A DNA stretch of 28,434 bases from Cylindrodendrum hubeiense (taxonomy: Eukaryota; Ascomycota; Sordariomycetes; Hypocreales; Nectriaceae): contig JAANBB010000479.1 in assembly GCA_014621425.1 (NCBI GenBank), forward strand, positions 1 through 28,434, in the 5' to 3' direction. Below are positions 1-8,481 of this stretch, piece by piece. A program made the position numbers and the translations under genes. The notes beneath the pieces are model-generated. The model saw nothing but the letters and a program-made list of their open reading frames with translations. It had not been told where the DNA came from and did not search any database. Position 1 is the first letter of the stretch, and every line of letters starts with the position of its first letter.

Positions 1-276
1 GGGGAGGGGAGGGAGGGGGGGCGGAGACTAAAATAGATTGCATCACTTCCGCCTAAAAACGACCCTGTCCGTCATCTCCATTCCTGCCCTATTCAGACAG
101 GCTAATAAAAAGTACATGCATAGGACGGGGACAAGCGACGGAAACAAGGTGACAGATATCGGGCATTCTCCCGCTCCTGCCCCAACAACCACCCCTGGCT
201 TGAGGCGATATATTTTATTTAGCTTGCGCCGCGCCTGCCTAGGCTGCATGTACGACGTAGTACAATTGTACATCTT

Positions 277-287
277 GTACTCCGTAC
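277..287. promoter_or_regulatory. Recurrent intergenic 11-mer, copy 1 (GTACTCCGTAC)
   Basis: This is the reverse complement of GTACGGAGTAC, which recurs exactly at 16511-16521 and 27403-27413, and in 10 of 11 bases at 26019-26028. All copies lie between genes. The function is unknown. The near-palindrome could be a protein-binding site or simply a motif common in the genome. Confidence 0.5.
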
Positions 288-386
288 ACCCAGTCAGTCG
301 CACCTACCTACCTGCCTCCCTTCCCAGAACCAGGACCACGGGATCGGGCAGCACGTGCCGTGGGGCATCTCGTCCATCAGGCACTT

Positions 387-412
387 ACTTTACCTACTTT
401 ACCTACTTTAGG
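387..412. repeat. 9-bp tandem repeat (ACTTTACCT, nearly three copies)
   Basis: Units start at 387, 396 and 405, and the last is degenerate (ACTTTAGG). The repeat belongs to the TACC/ACCT motif family seen in other gaps of this window. Confidence 0.85.
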
Positions 413-488
413 CTTATAGCGTGCTGCGTACCTACGGCGCAAAGGATCCAGGATCCCCAGGCTCCTCCTCCCAGGTTGGTTCCAGGCT

Positions 489-521
489 CCCAGGTTCCAT
501 CCCAGGTTCCATCCCAGGTTC
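489..521. repeat. 12-bp tandem repeat (CCCAGGTTCCAT)
   Basis: Two perfect copies (489-500, 501-512) are followed by a partial one (513-521). A related fragment lies at about 470-478. It sits about 630 bp upstream of the phosphatase start codon. Confidence 0.85.
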
Positions 522-1149
522 TCTCTTCCCCACGACGCCCAAACCCGGGCCCCGGTTTACGGTCACGGTCACCATCACGGTCGCTGCCACGGTCGCCGTC
601 ACGCTTTCGCCGTCGTCGCCGTCGCCCGTCACGATTTGCCATCGTGATCACGGCTCACCTGTCACCGGTCTTGCCTTCCCCTCGTGAATGCGCCACTTCG
701 CACCTGCCGTGAATCGACCCCATCGCGACCCTACTTTAGCGATCCGGCGCCCTCTCCCTCCTTTCGCCCTTCCCCTCGCTCTTATCCCCTTTCATCTCCA
801 ACCTCGATTTCTTCTTCGACCCGATTTACTTCATTTCGCCAACAACGACTGCGCCATCGCCAACTGCGCCAGCGTCCAGGATTACTACTCCGGCTTCGCC
901 CCCTTGTTGTTGAGGCGGTCCCGACCCCTGTTCAACCTCCACCGGGCCAAGGGCTCTCACTACAATATTATTCCGTCTCCGTCTCCTTCGATTCCGACCG
1001 AGCTCTCGCCTTCGCCTTTTCGCCTTCGGCGTTACTCTCCTTCTTTGCCGCGCCCGCGAGGTTTGCGCACCTACTTCTCCTCGGCGCCGGCCCCATCTTC
1101 TTCTCCCTCCTCTCAATCTTCCTCGTCGCCTGCGTCGCATCTCGCCACC

Positions 1150-2616
1150 ATGGACCGGATCCCCAAGTTCCGTCGCAAACCCAAGACCACCATCGAGACC
1201 ACCATCGAGCGCTCCAGCAGCGACACCGTCGATAGTATCGCCAGCGCCGAACTTCAAGCTGCGACCACCCAACAGAAGCAACTCCAGTCCCAGAAGCCGG
1301 CGACCAAGCCGTCTAAGAAATCAGCTTTCCGGAATTTCCGACTGCGTGCTTCGGCCAAGCGAGCTCGCGAGAGCCCTACGGGGGAATTGCCTTCCAGTCC
1401 CCCGCCTGCCATCGTCACCCTGGAAGGCATCAAGAGCCGGCCTGTCACGGCAGATGGCAATGTAATCAGGAATGGCAAGGGCGCCACGCCCCAGGTTCCT
1501 GCTTTCCTGGCCTCGACTATGCAAGGTAAGTCATCCGTCCATGCGCCAACCTGGATTCATGCTAACCATCACCCAGATATCGACTTCAAATTCCAGGAAC
1601 TGACTTGGGCCGAACGCGATCGAGTTCTCGAAGGCACCAAACACGAGGCCGAAGAGGGTTTCAAGTGGGGGACATTCAGGCAACTCGATGCTGAAGAGAA
1701 GGGCGTCATGGACCGATACATCAACATCAAACCCTGGAATCACAACCGTGTCCGACTCCAGGTTCCCCCAAACGAGCTCGATTATGTCAACGCCTCTGAC
1801 ATCACTCTCGAGTCGCCCTCCGATCCTGACCAACCACCGCTCCGCTACATCGCAATGCAGGGTCCTACACCACCCTCCATTGGCTACGTATGGCGCATGA
1901 TCGCCCAGCAGCTCTCGTCGCCCGCAGTTATTGTCCAACTCACGACCATGTGCGAAGGTGGCGCCATCAAGTGTCATCAGTACTTTCCAGACAGCGAGGA
2001 CCAGCCCACCTGGGACATCAACGACCAGAACGCGTGGGGCGACGACTGGAAAGCACAGCTGACACTCGACTCTTTTGAGGAGCTCTGCAATGGGTCCATT
2101 GAGAAACGCAAGCTGTTATTGCAAGTGGAAGGCGAGGAGAAGGCTCGTGTTGTTTGGCACCTCCTCTACCGGAGGTGGCCCGACTTTGGCGTGCCCGAGC
2201 TCGAGGACCTCGATGGCTTCTTCGAGCTCATGCGGCTCTCCCTTGAGTACAGCGCGCCTTCAAACCCTCGCATCATCCACTGCAGTGCCGGCGTTGGTCG
2301 AACCGGTACTTTCATCACCCTCGAGCACCTGATGCGCGAGCTTGACTCTGGCGCCTTCGAGGCCTATGATGCCCCAACTGAGGGTATCGATCTCATCTAC
2401 GAAACTGTTGACATCCTCCGAGAACAACGTGTGGGCATGGTCCAGGGCAAGCCCCAGTATCACTTCATCTACCAGGTCATGCGCAAGCTGTGGCAGGACA
2501 AGTATGGCATTGACGAGGAGGGCGGCGAGCCCGCGGCTAAGAGGCTCGAAGTGGGAGACCCGTTCCTTGACGCGGGTCCTGGGCCTGACATCAGCGAAGT
2601 GGGCATCGCAAGGTAA
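1150..2616 (+). CDS. Classical protein-tyrosine phosphatase
   Basis: This gene encodes a cysteine-dependent phosphatase that removes phosphate from phosphotyrosine. In fungi, relatives (Ptp1, Pyp1/Pyp2 class) act mainly on MAP kinases. Exons are 1150-1525 and 1577-2616. The 51-nt intron (GTAAGT donor, GCTAAC branch site, CCCAG acceptor) is a multiple of three and has no stop, so an unspliced reading hides it. The spliced product is 471 aa. The ATG at 1150 has an ideal context (CCACCATGG). Residues 1-125 are basic and low-complexity; the catalytic domain follows. It shows the substrate-binding tyrosine motif (DRYINIKPWNHNRV), the WPD loop at 326-328 and the signature HCSAGVGRTGT with catalytic Cys361 and Arg367. 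A Q-loop Gln is also visible (VQGKPQ), so all key residues are intact. No membrane segment or second domain is seen. The exact orthologue is unresolved. Confidence 0.94.
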   Translation: MDRIPKFRRKPKTTIETTIERSSSDTVDSIASAELQAATTQQKQLQSQKPATKPSKKSAFRNFRLRASAKRARESPTGELPSSPPPAIVTLEGIKSRPVTADGNVIRNGKGATPQVPAFLASTMQGKSSVHAPTWIHANHHPDIDFKFQELTWAERDRVLEGTKHEAEEGFKWGTFRQLDAEEKGVMDRYINIKPWNHNRVRLQVPPNELDYVNASDITLESPSDPDQPPLRYIAMQGPTPPSIGYVWRMIAQQLSSPAVIVQLTTMCEGGAIKCHQYFPDSEDQPTWDINDQNAWGDDWKAQLTLDSFEELCNGSIEKRKLLLQVEGEEKARVVWHLLYRRWPDFGVPELEDLDGFFELMRLSLEYSAPSNPRIIHCSAGVGRTGTFITLEHLMRELDSGAFEAYDAPTEGIDLIYETVDILREQRVGMVQGKPQYHFIYQVMRKLWQDKYGIDEEGGEPAAKRLEVGDPFLDAGPGPDISEVGIAR

Positions 2617-3374
2617 AGGCATGCCAAGTAGCAGGGGATTCTTGGTTAGGCGTTTATGGACAAGCATATTTTGTGGTTTTGGGGGTTGGGGGGTTGGGGG
2701 GGGGTTTCTTGGGGACGTTTTGCTATACTTGGTTGCAGGTCATCGTTATGGTTCTGGTCCCTCTTGTCTGATTCTTGTATTCTTGTTTATATCCAGCTCT
2801 TGCCACGCAAACGGCAGAGTATTTTCCCGTCGAGCTGATAGATGGCCGCTTTTGAGAAGACGGCCTGTTGTAGGAGTACAGGGACGGCATGGAGAGTGCG
2901 CGGAGTGTATGTGGGCATGGTCATGAGCATGGGACATGGGCATCATGAAAAGATGCCCCGGTGGGCGAGCAAGCATAGACTGGCATTGGCACAAGGCAAT
3001 GGGAATGGGAATAAAGACATGAACCTCTCAAGAGGCGTACCTTTTTGCAGTATATCACGACGATAGAATATGTAACGAATATTGTCATGTCTATTATGAT
3101 TTTGTCGATGTGATCAATGCGTTCTAAAAACTCGCTTTTCCTCCCATGTGTAGCCAATCCAACTATTACCCTGCTCTGATGCGCACGCTGTTGAGTGCTT
3201 GGGACTTTTTTTTCTGGTTTTCTAGTTTTGGTGGATATCATCCTCCTCATTACCTATACATGTTCAGATACAAACTTTGGGTCGTGGTATAAACGCCCCT
3301 AAATAGCACAAATTTATTCCCCAGTATTACCACAGCCTTCTTCTGAATCGACCCGCAGAAGCAAATGCAGCAGC
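2617..3374. other. Convergent intergenic region (3' ends of phosphatase and mucin-like genes)
   Basis: Two genes converge here. The left part should be the phosphatase 3' UTR and includes a strong G-run cluster (2681-2714). The part near 3060-3340 is AT-richer, as expected for 3' UTR and polyadenylation sequence. No coding region is supported; short frames here have no recognisable content. Confidence 0.6.
2681..2714 (+). other. G-run cluster, potential G-quadruplex after the phosphatase stop codon
   Basis: Four runs of at least four G (5, 6, 9 and 4) are separated by TT, TT and TTTCTT. This fits the standard G4 pattern with short loops. It starts 65 nt after the stop codon on the sense strand, so the transcript would carry it. 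Folding is inferred, not shown. Confidence 0.7.
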
Positions 3375-6161
3375 TTACGCGCTAATCACGACTGTAACCC
3401 GCTCCTTCTGAGTCGCAGTTATGGTCACTGTATCATGGTCCTTCTCGGTCACGGTGACCGTCAGATACACCGACACGGTGGGCATGCCATCGACAACCTG
3501 CGTCGTGGCGCTCGCACCGCCCCCGACCGTCGTATTATCCCCGGCCACGACCTCTGTTGCCACAGCCTCTTTGGCGGCGTTGGAGGTTTTGACGATGGGA
3601 ACGAGATTCACAGTCGAGGCCTTGCTGCTCGTGGGCTCCGCGGCCGCCTCCGAGGTGACGGTGGAATAAGGGTCGCCGGGTACCTTGATTGACTTGGTGA
3701 GGGTGCTGCCGGCTTCGACAGCGGTGGAAGTGGGCTCCTCGGCCACCGGGGCGGAGGTAGTGGCAACAGGAACCTCGGTGGTGAGCTGCGAGGTCGTGGT
3801 TGGCTCAGCGACCTCCTGGGTAGAGGAAGTAGGCACTTCAGCTGCAGGCTCAGAAGTTGGCTCAGCGACCTCCTGAGTAGATGAAGCAGGCTCTTCAGCT
3901 ACAGGCTCAGAAGTTGGCTCATTGGCAGCGCCATCGTCGACAGTCACGATTTCCGTCACTGTTACAACAGGAACGTTCTGCTTCCCATCGGCTGCCGACG
4001 TGGTAACTGGCTCCTCCACGATCGACGTGGTGGCCGGCTCCTGAACGATCGACGTGGTAGCCGGCTCCTGAACGATCGACGTGGTAGCAGGCACATCGGC
4101 CGCAGAAGTCGTCTCCTGGCCATTGCCAGTCTCACCCAGAATCTCCTCGGCCGTGGCCACATCCTCGCAGCCAAGTCGAACGCCCCTGTTGGTGGTCATG
4201 GGGAGCGCATAGCACTGTCTGTTGTCGCCGCAAGTTGAAAGAGTGTAGGTTCCAGCGTCGCCGCACAGAGCAAACTCTCCATCAATACACGCAGCCTGGC
4301 CAGAGGAGCAGGCAGACTCGGGGGTCAGGTTAGCGTACACCTTGTTCAGGTTCTTGGCCTGGGCAAGGTTGCTAGCATAGCGCTCGGCGTCCACAGTAGT
4401 GGTTCCTGTGGGCATCGGGGTCGCGTTTGGAACTGCCGTGTCTGGAGTGCCGGTGGCGACGATTTCGGAGACGGTCTTGAAGGCAGAGGAGGTGGTGGAG
4501 GGAGCCGCGACCGCCTCAGAAGTTGCGACAGGCTCCGAGGTTGGGACCTCGGCTTCGGCTGAGGTGGCAGCACCAGTCTCAACCGGGTCCGCCACAGAAA
4601 CGGTCAGGGTCGTTTCGGGGGCAGCTTCAGATGTCTCGGGGGTTGATGTCTCCACGATCGAGGTCGTGTCGGGGAGGTTCCCCACAATAGAAGAGATGAC
4701 CGAGGACTTGGGAGCCTCGACAACTGATGTCGTCACAGGCTCAGATGTCTCAACAGCAGAGGTCGTTGGCACTACGGCTGTTGTAGGCTCCTCGACGACA
4801 GTAGTCTGCTCAACAGGAGCCGTGGTAGACTTGAGATCGCCGAGATCGACGCTCGACAGCAGAGTTGCAGTAGTCGCCGGGTATTGCTGACCCTCGTCTG
4901 GCACGGCCGAGGTGTCAGGGAGCACTGTTGAAGTAGTCTCGCCTGGAGCAGTTGGAGTGTCTTGGTAAATAGTTGAGACAGGGGCCGCAACTTCTGTCGA
5001 CGTGGTCGGGACCACCTCGAGGTCAGTTGACGGAGTGTTGACGTCAGATGCCCCCGGTGTAGTTTGTAGCACCTTGCTCAAGGTCGAAGGGGTGGCGTAT
5101 AGGATGGACGATGAGCCAGGGGTATCAACCAGAACCGAGGTAGTGGACACAACCGACGACGCAGGGGTATCAGCCGGGACAGGGGCAGTATACACGGCCG
5201 ACGACACGGGGGTATCAACCGGGACAGAGGCAGTATACACGGCCGACGACGCAGGCGTCTCAATCTGTGTGGTCGAAAGTGCGGGTGTAGGATTCTGAGG
5301 AACAATCGAGGTCGTGAGAATAGACTGCGTGGTCTCCTCCACGGCGCTCGTTGTCCCTGGTGTGTCCACAACTGACGTCGGTGTCTCAACAAGCTCCGAA
5401 GAGGTCGTCTCAGTGCTGGGCTGCTTAGGAACAATAGAGGTGGTGAAGATAGGCTCGGAAGTTTCCTCTACCAGAGTCGTGGCCACAGGAGTCTCCTCCG
5501 CTGCAGTCGTGGTCTCGGTGGTATCCTCTACGGCGCTGGTCGTGTCGGTTGGCTGCTGAGGAACAATAGAAGTCGTAATTGTAGGCGTCACGGCCAAGTT
5601 CGTCGTTTGGATCGCATCAGCTGAGGAGGCGGGAGTGTCGACAGGCAGCTCTGTCGTCTCCTGTACCACGCTCGAGACTGAGTTGGTTACCACAGGGTTC
5701 TGATAGTCCGCCGTAGTAGTCGTCTTAACGATGGGCTCGAGGTCCACGGTCGAAGCACCCATGGACGAGTCATCCTCGATGGAGGTTTCTGGAAGCACTG
5801 ATTCGGGGAACACGATGCTCGAGGTCAACGTCTCGAAGATGGGCCGCGGGGTTGTCTCGGAATCACTGGAGTCGCTGTCGGAGCTATTATGCCTGTTAGT
5901 TAGAGCCATCTCAGTCTTTGGGGGGAGTTTATACCTATCCCCTGCGGCGGTTGCCTCCGCCGAAACAGAGTCGCTACTGACTGGGGTGCCAACTTGTCTC
6001 TCGTATCTATTGGTACTGTCAGTCATTGACTTGAGGCGGAAAGCAGTAGAATTAAGCTCGACGTACATTCTGTCAGTCCACCTTAAAGGGCCAGCCTGGG
6101 CGAACTGAGCAGTCAAAAGAATGTGTAGCGCGATGGCTATCCTCCTCTTTTCGAAAAGCAT
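3375..6161 (-). CDS. Secreted Ser/Thr-rich mucin-like protein with a CBM19-like chitin-binding module
   Basis: This is probably a heavily O-glycosylated cell-surface or extracellular protein that may bind chitin. The start at 6161 gives a typical signal peptide (basic MLFEKRR, hydrophobic core, cleavage near AQA-GP). Two short introns are likely: 6066-6007 (60 nt, GTACGT...AATAG) and 5934-5884 (51 nt, GTATAA, CTAACTAAC branch site, AATAG). Both are stop-free multiples of three. Splicing gives 891 aa, against 928 unspliced. Most of the chain is Thr/Ser/Pro/Val/Glu low complexity with DNA-level tandem repeats (45, 27 and 57 bp). The only six cysteines lie at spliced residues about 581-628. Their spacing (C-SSGQAA-C, ALC, STC, RQC, LGCEDVATAEEIL) resembles the CBM19 family as found in yeast chitinase Cts1. 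There is no catalytic domain, and no C-terminal GPI signal or hydrophobic tail (the end is VTVVISA). A motif of the form STV(D/N)L-PIVKT occurs near both ends. The CBM19 assignment is by eye. Confidence 0.85.
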   Translation of the reverse strand: MLFEKRRIAIALHILLTAQFAQAGPLRWTDRMYVELNSTAFRLKSMTDSTNRYERQVGTPVSSDSVSAEATAAGDRYKLPPKTEMALTNRHNSSDSDSSDSETTPRPIFETLTSSIVFPESVLPETSIEDDSSMGASTVDLEPIVKTTTTADYQNPVVTNSVSSVVQETTELPVDTPASSADAIQTTNLAVTPTITTSIVPQQPTDTTSAVEDTTETTTAAEETPVATTLVEETSEPIFTTSIVPKQPSTETTSSELVETPTSVVDTPGTTSAVEETTQSILTTSIVPQNPTPALSTTQIETPASSAVYTASVPVDTPVSSAVYTAPVPADTPASSVVSTTSVLVDTPGSSSILYATPSTLSKVLQTTPGASDVNTPSTDLEVVPTTSTEVAAPVSTIYQDTPTAPGETTSTVLPDTSAVPDEGQQYPATTATLLSSVDLGDLKSTTAPVEQTTVVEEPTTAVVPTTSAVETSEPVTTSVVEAPKSSVISSIVGNLPDTTSIVETSTPETSEAAPETTLTVSVADPVETGAATSAEAEVPTSEPVATSEAVAAPSTTSSAFKTVSEIVATGTPDTAVPNATPMPTGTTTVDAERYASNLAQAKNLNKVYANLTPESACSSGQAACIDGEFALCGDAGTYTLSTCGDNRQCYALPMTTNRGVRLGCEDVATAEEILGETGNGQETTSAADVPATTSIVQEPATTSIVQEPATTSIVEEPVTTSAADGKQNVPVVTVTEIVTVDDGAANEPTSEPVAEEPASSTQEVAEPTSEPAAEVPTSSTQEVAEPTTTSQLTTEVPVATTSAPVAEEPTSTAVEAGSTLTKSIKVPGDPYSTVTSEAAAEPTSSKASTVNLVPIVKTSNAAKEAVATEVVAGDNTTVGGGASATTQVVDGMPTVSVYLTVTVTEKDHDTVTITATQKERVTVVISA
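3800..3921. repeat. 57-bp tandem repeat inside the mucin-like gene
   Basis: Two units (3800-3856, 3857-3913) plus a partial third encode 19-residue repeats of the type TSEPxAExPxSSTQEVAEP near the C-terminus. The nucleotide identity suggests recent duplication or homogenisation. Confidence 0.85.
4019..4090. repeat. 27-bp tandem repeat inside the mucin-like gene
   Basis: Units start at 4019, 4046 and 4073 (the third is partial) and encode the nonapeptide TTSIVQEPA on the minus strand, just C-terminal to the cysteine module. The copies are almost identical in DNA, so this site is a candidate for length variation between strains. Confidence 0.88.
5119..5253. repeat. 45-bp tandem repeat inside the mucin-like gene
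   Basis: Three units (5119-5163, 5164-5208, 5209-5253) encode 15-residue repeats of the form VDTPxSSAVYTAxVP on the minus strand. The second and third are closest to each other. Confidence 0.88.
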
Positions 6162-6593
6162 TTTGATTGTAGAAAGATGTGAAAAGGAAGGAAAAAAAGT
6201 ATAAGCCGGAAAATATCGAATTCGTGAAGTGAATTTTCGGATGTTTGATATGTCGGGGTCGTTTGGTGAGTAGTGTTGGTGAGTGGTGTTTAGACGATGA
6301 TGCTGTGGATGTTTGTTGAGCAGCGCAATCGATTAGGTCGGCAGGAAGATGGCAAAGCGCCGTGGCTTTGTCCGCGTCGGCTCGAATCGATCCAAGTTTA
6401 CGGTACTGAAGCAATGAATGATTGTTCCGAACAAGATCTGTGGCAGAGAGAGAGAGCACACAGGGATGACAAAGGAATGAGGAACAGTCGAGGCGCCAAG
6501 GGAAACAGTCAAAGAGAGATTGTGAAAGAACAGATGATAGATGAAACCAGAGAGACAAGGAAAAATGAAACTGGATGGGAGGGAAGGAGGAAA

Positions 6594-6633
6594 GACTGAA
6601 GGACTGAAAGACGGAAAGACTGAAAGACAGAGA
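6594..6633. repeat. 8-bp tandem repeat (GACTGAAA), five copies
   Basis: Units start at 6594, 6602, 6610, 6618 and 6626 with one or two changes each. They lie about 430 bp upstream of the mucin-like gene start, inside a polypurine stretch that is a polypyrimidine tract on the coding strand. Confidence 0.88.
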
Positions 6634-6991
6634 GAATTCTGGGGAGCGTCGTCAAAGTGGAAGATGGAGTAGTATTGTATGGTCCCCCGTGCTTCGTCCC
6701 AGGGCCCTGTCCCGAGACGGCGTCCCACCGCTATCCCAGCCTAGCAGCACCAGCAAAGCATCGTCTCATCTAGGTCGCCATTTTCGGTACCCGTCGCCTC
6801 ACGTCGCACCGTCTCGCTGCCATTCGGGGCGGTTCCCCCCCGGGCCGGAACCCACCAGACTCCAGTCGACGGTCTCACGACGCGCCCACGCCCAAACGGC
6901 CCCGGTCCCAGGTCGACCCAGCTACGCCCCATCTCGAGCTTCAAACGCGCCACAGTTTCTGCAGGGCGCGGGAGTGCCATGAGGGCCAGTG

Positions 6992-7062
6992 AGAGCCGGC
7001 GAGAGCCAATGGGAGCCCGGCGAGAGCCAATGAGAGCCCGGCGAGAACCAGAGAGAGCCCTG
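6992..7062. repeat. 21-bp tandem repeat (about 3.4 copies)
   Basis: Units start at 6992, 7013 and 7034, with a partial one from 7055. The core is GAGCCCGGCGAGAGCCAATG. It lies in a GC-rich gap and contains a CCAAT pentamer in two units, which could matter if it were regulatory; otherwise it is a simple minisatellite. Confidence 0.85.
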
Positions 7063-8481
7063 CGACGACGGCGACGACGCCCCAGTGTGCCAACTGGCGT
7101 CGTCTGGATCGGGTCTGCGGGGAGCGAAATCGACTGGGTGCGACTGGGTTGCAAGCGCGCTGATGTTCGTTCAAACAGGGCCAGGGTTGCCGCTGTTTCC
7201 TCAAGCCCCGGCCTGCATCCGCGCGGTTCGCTGCCATTGGCGCAGGCGGCAGGCCGTCTCGGCAGCGGCCCGACAGTGGGACCGCCGTGGCCAATCATGC
7301 CGGCTCCACCAGACCCGCCTGCGGCGCCCTGGCATCTCGACCCTCTTGGGCGGCTCTGGGCGATACGTACCATCCAATGGATGCGGCGTGGTACAGGTCG
7401 CTCTAAATGACGACTCTTCAACAAGAGTCCTGCTTGGGCCTGTACCCTCCTTTCGCGGCTCCAGTCGACCCATCGTCGTCCGGTCGCGACCAGGTCGGGA
7501 TACCTGGTCCTGCTAGTCCTCTCCGGCTTGATGCCTGGCTTCTTCTTCTTCATCCTGTTGGTCGCTTGGACCCTCGCGTGGCCCTCGATCTGACCTGTTC
7601 CCTATCTGTACGTGTACGTACGCTTTGAGACTAATTCCACTGCTGTGCATGGTTGGTTCTTTGTTCCTGGAAATAAGCAATATTCAACAAGAATAGCCCT
7701 GGTCCCTTGCATACTTGCACGCCGTCCTGCCCTCCTTGGCAGCCCGAGTCTCCATTCATAACCACTGCCCTGGGTCCTCCTTCATCTAGATAGCCGCCCG
7801 ATGGCCCTTCGCCCATTGACCTGCCCAAGCCAAGCCCCCAGGGGAGGCCTAGCATCATGTAAGTCCCTGACCCTAATTCACCGTTGCTAGCTTCTGGTCG
7901 AATTCAATCTAGATTCACCGCTGTGGCTGACACCTCAAACCATCGTCGGTCCTCTGTGCTGGCATTGTTGCACCATCCATCATTGCACCAGAGACTCTTC
8001 CTCGACATGCGCCGCTGCGCCCAGACCGACGAGCTTCGCTGCAGCCTCCAGATGTCCTCGCTTCGTCAAGGTTGCAACCAAAGAGTCGCGATACCCCGGA
8101 GCCAACCCACGACGCACGACGCAGTCAAGGTTGGCACCCCTAGCCAACTTTACAACATCGCCTAGTGTTTCCTTCTTCTTTTTCATATTTCATTTCATTT
8201 CTTCTTAATACTTTACATCTGGGTTTCCCTATTTGGCCATATTGTACTTCGTACATCTAGATTATACAGGGTATCATCACTAGGCCTGGTGCGGGCCGTC
8301 ATCCCCACTCCATCTATCCATCCACATCCAATACTCGTACACCTCGTATCCAATCCATGCATCCTGACTCCTCGGCGGCACCCAACTAGCCAGAAAAAAC
8401 AAAGCCGCCTCATCGATCTACCCCCATAAACGCCGTTCCGTGCTCTAATTTTTGTCGAGATTACTTCTTCCGTCTGTGCCG

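Larger units (their letters stand above)
1..1149. promoter_or_regulatory. Upstream region of the tyrosine phosphatase gene, rich in short repeats
   Basis: No gene is supported here. The stretch opens with G-runs (1-21) and then holds ACCT repeats (300-312), a CACGTG E-box (352-357), a 9-bp tandem repeat (387-412), a 12-bp tandem repeat (489-521) and a run of ACGGTC-like repeats (about 558-606). From about 700 to 1149 the + strand is strongly C/T-rich, as expected of a filamentous-fungal leader just before a start codon. A frame open from an ATG at 688 runs into the phosphatase, but its composition (Pro, Ser, Arg, Leu) looks like translated leader. Confidence 0.6.
6162..8481. other. 2.3-kb intergenic region between the mucin-like and PPR-like genes
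   Basis: The left part (6162 to about 6700) is purine-rich on + and hence C/T-rich on -, fitting the leader and promoter of the minus-strand mucin-like gene; it includes an 8-bp tandem repeat. The middle (about 6700-7560) is GC-rich with long arginine- and proline-rich frames on both strands, which I judge non-coding, and a 21-bp tandem repeat. The right part (about 7600-8481) is more balanced and probably includes the 3' UTR of the PPR-like gene. No RNA gene was recognised. Confidence 0.55.

Noticed and set aside
4399..4890. 163-codon + strand frame (Val/Thr/Ser-rich) opposite the mucin-like gene
   Set aside because: It mirrors the repetitive coding sequence of the real gene and has no independent features.
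6741..7553. 270-codon minus-strand frame rich in Arg, Gly and Pro
   Set aside because: Overlapping frames of similar length exist on the other strand, the content follows GC-rich DNA and the 21-bp repeat, and no domain or start context supports it.
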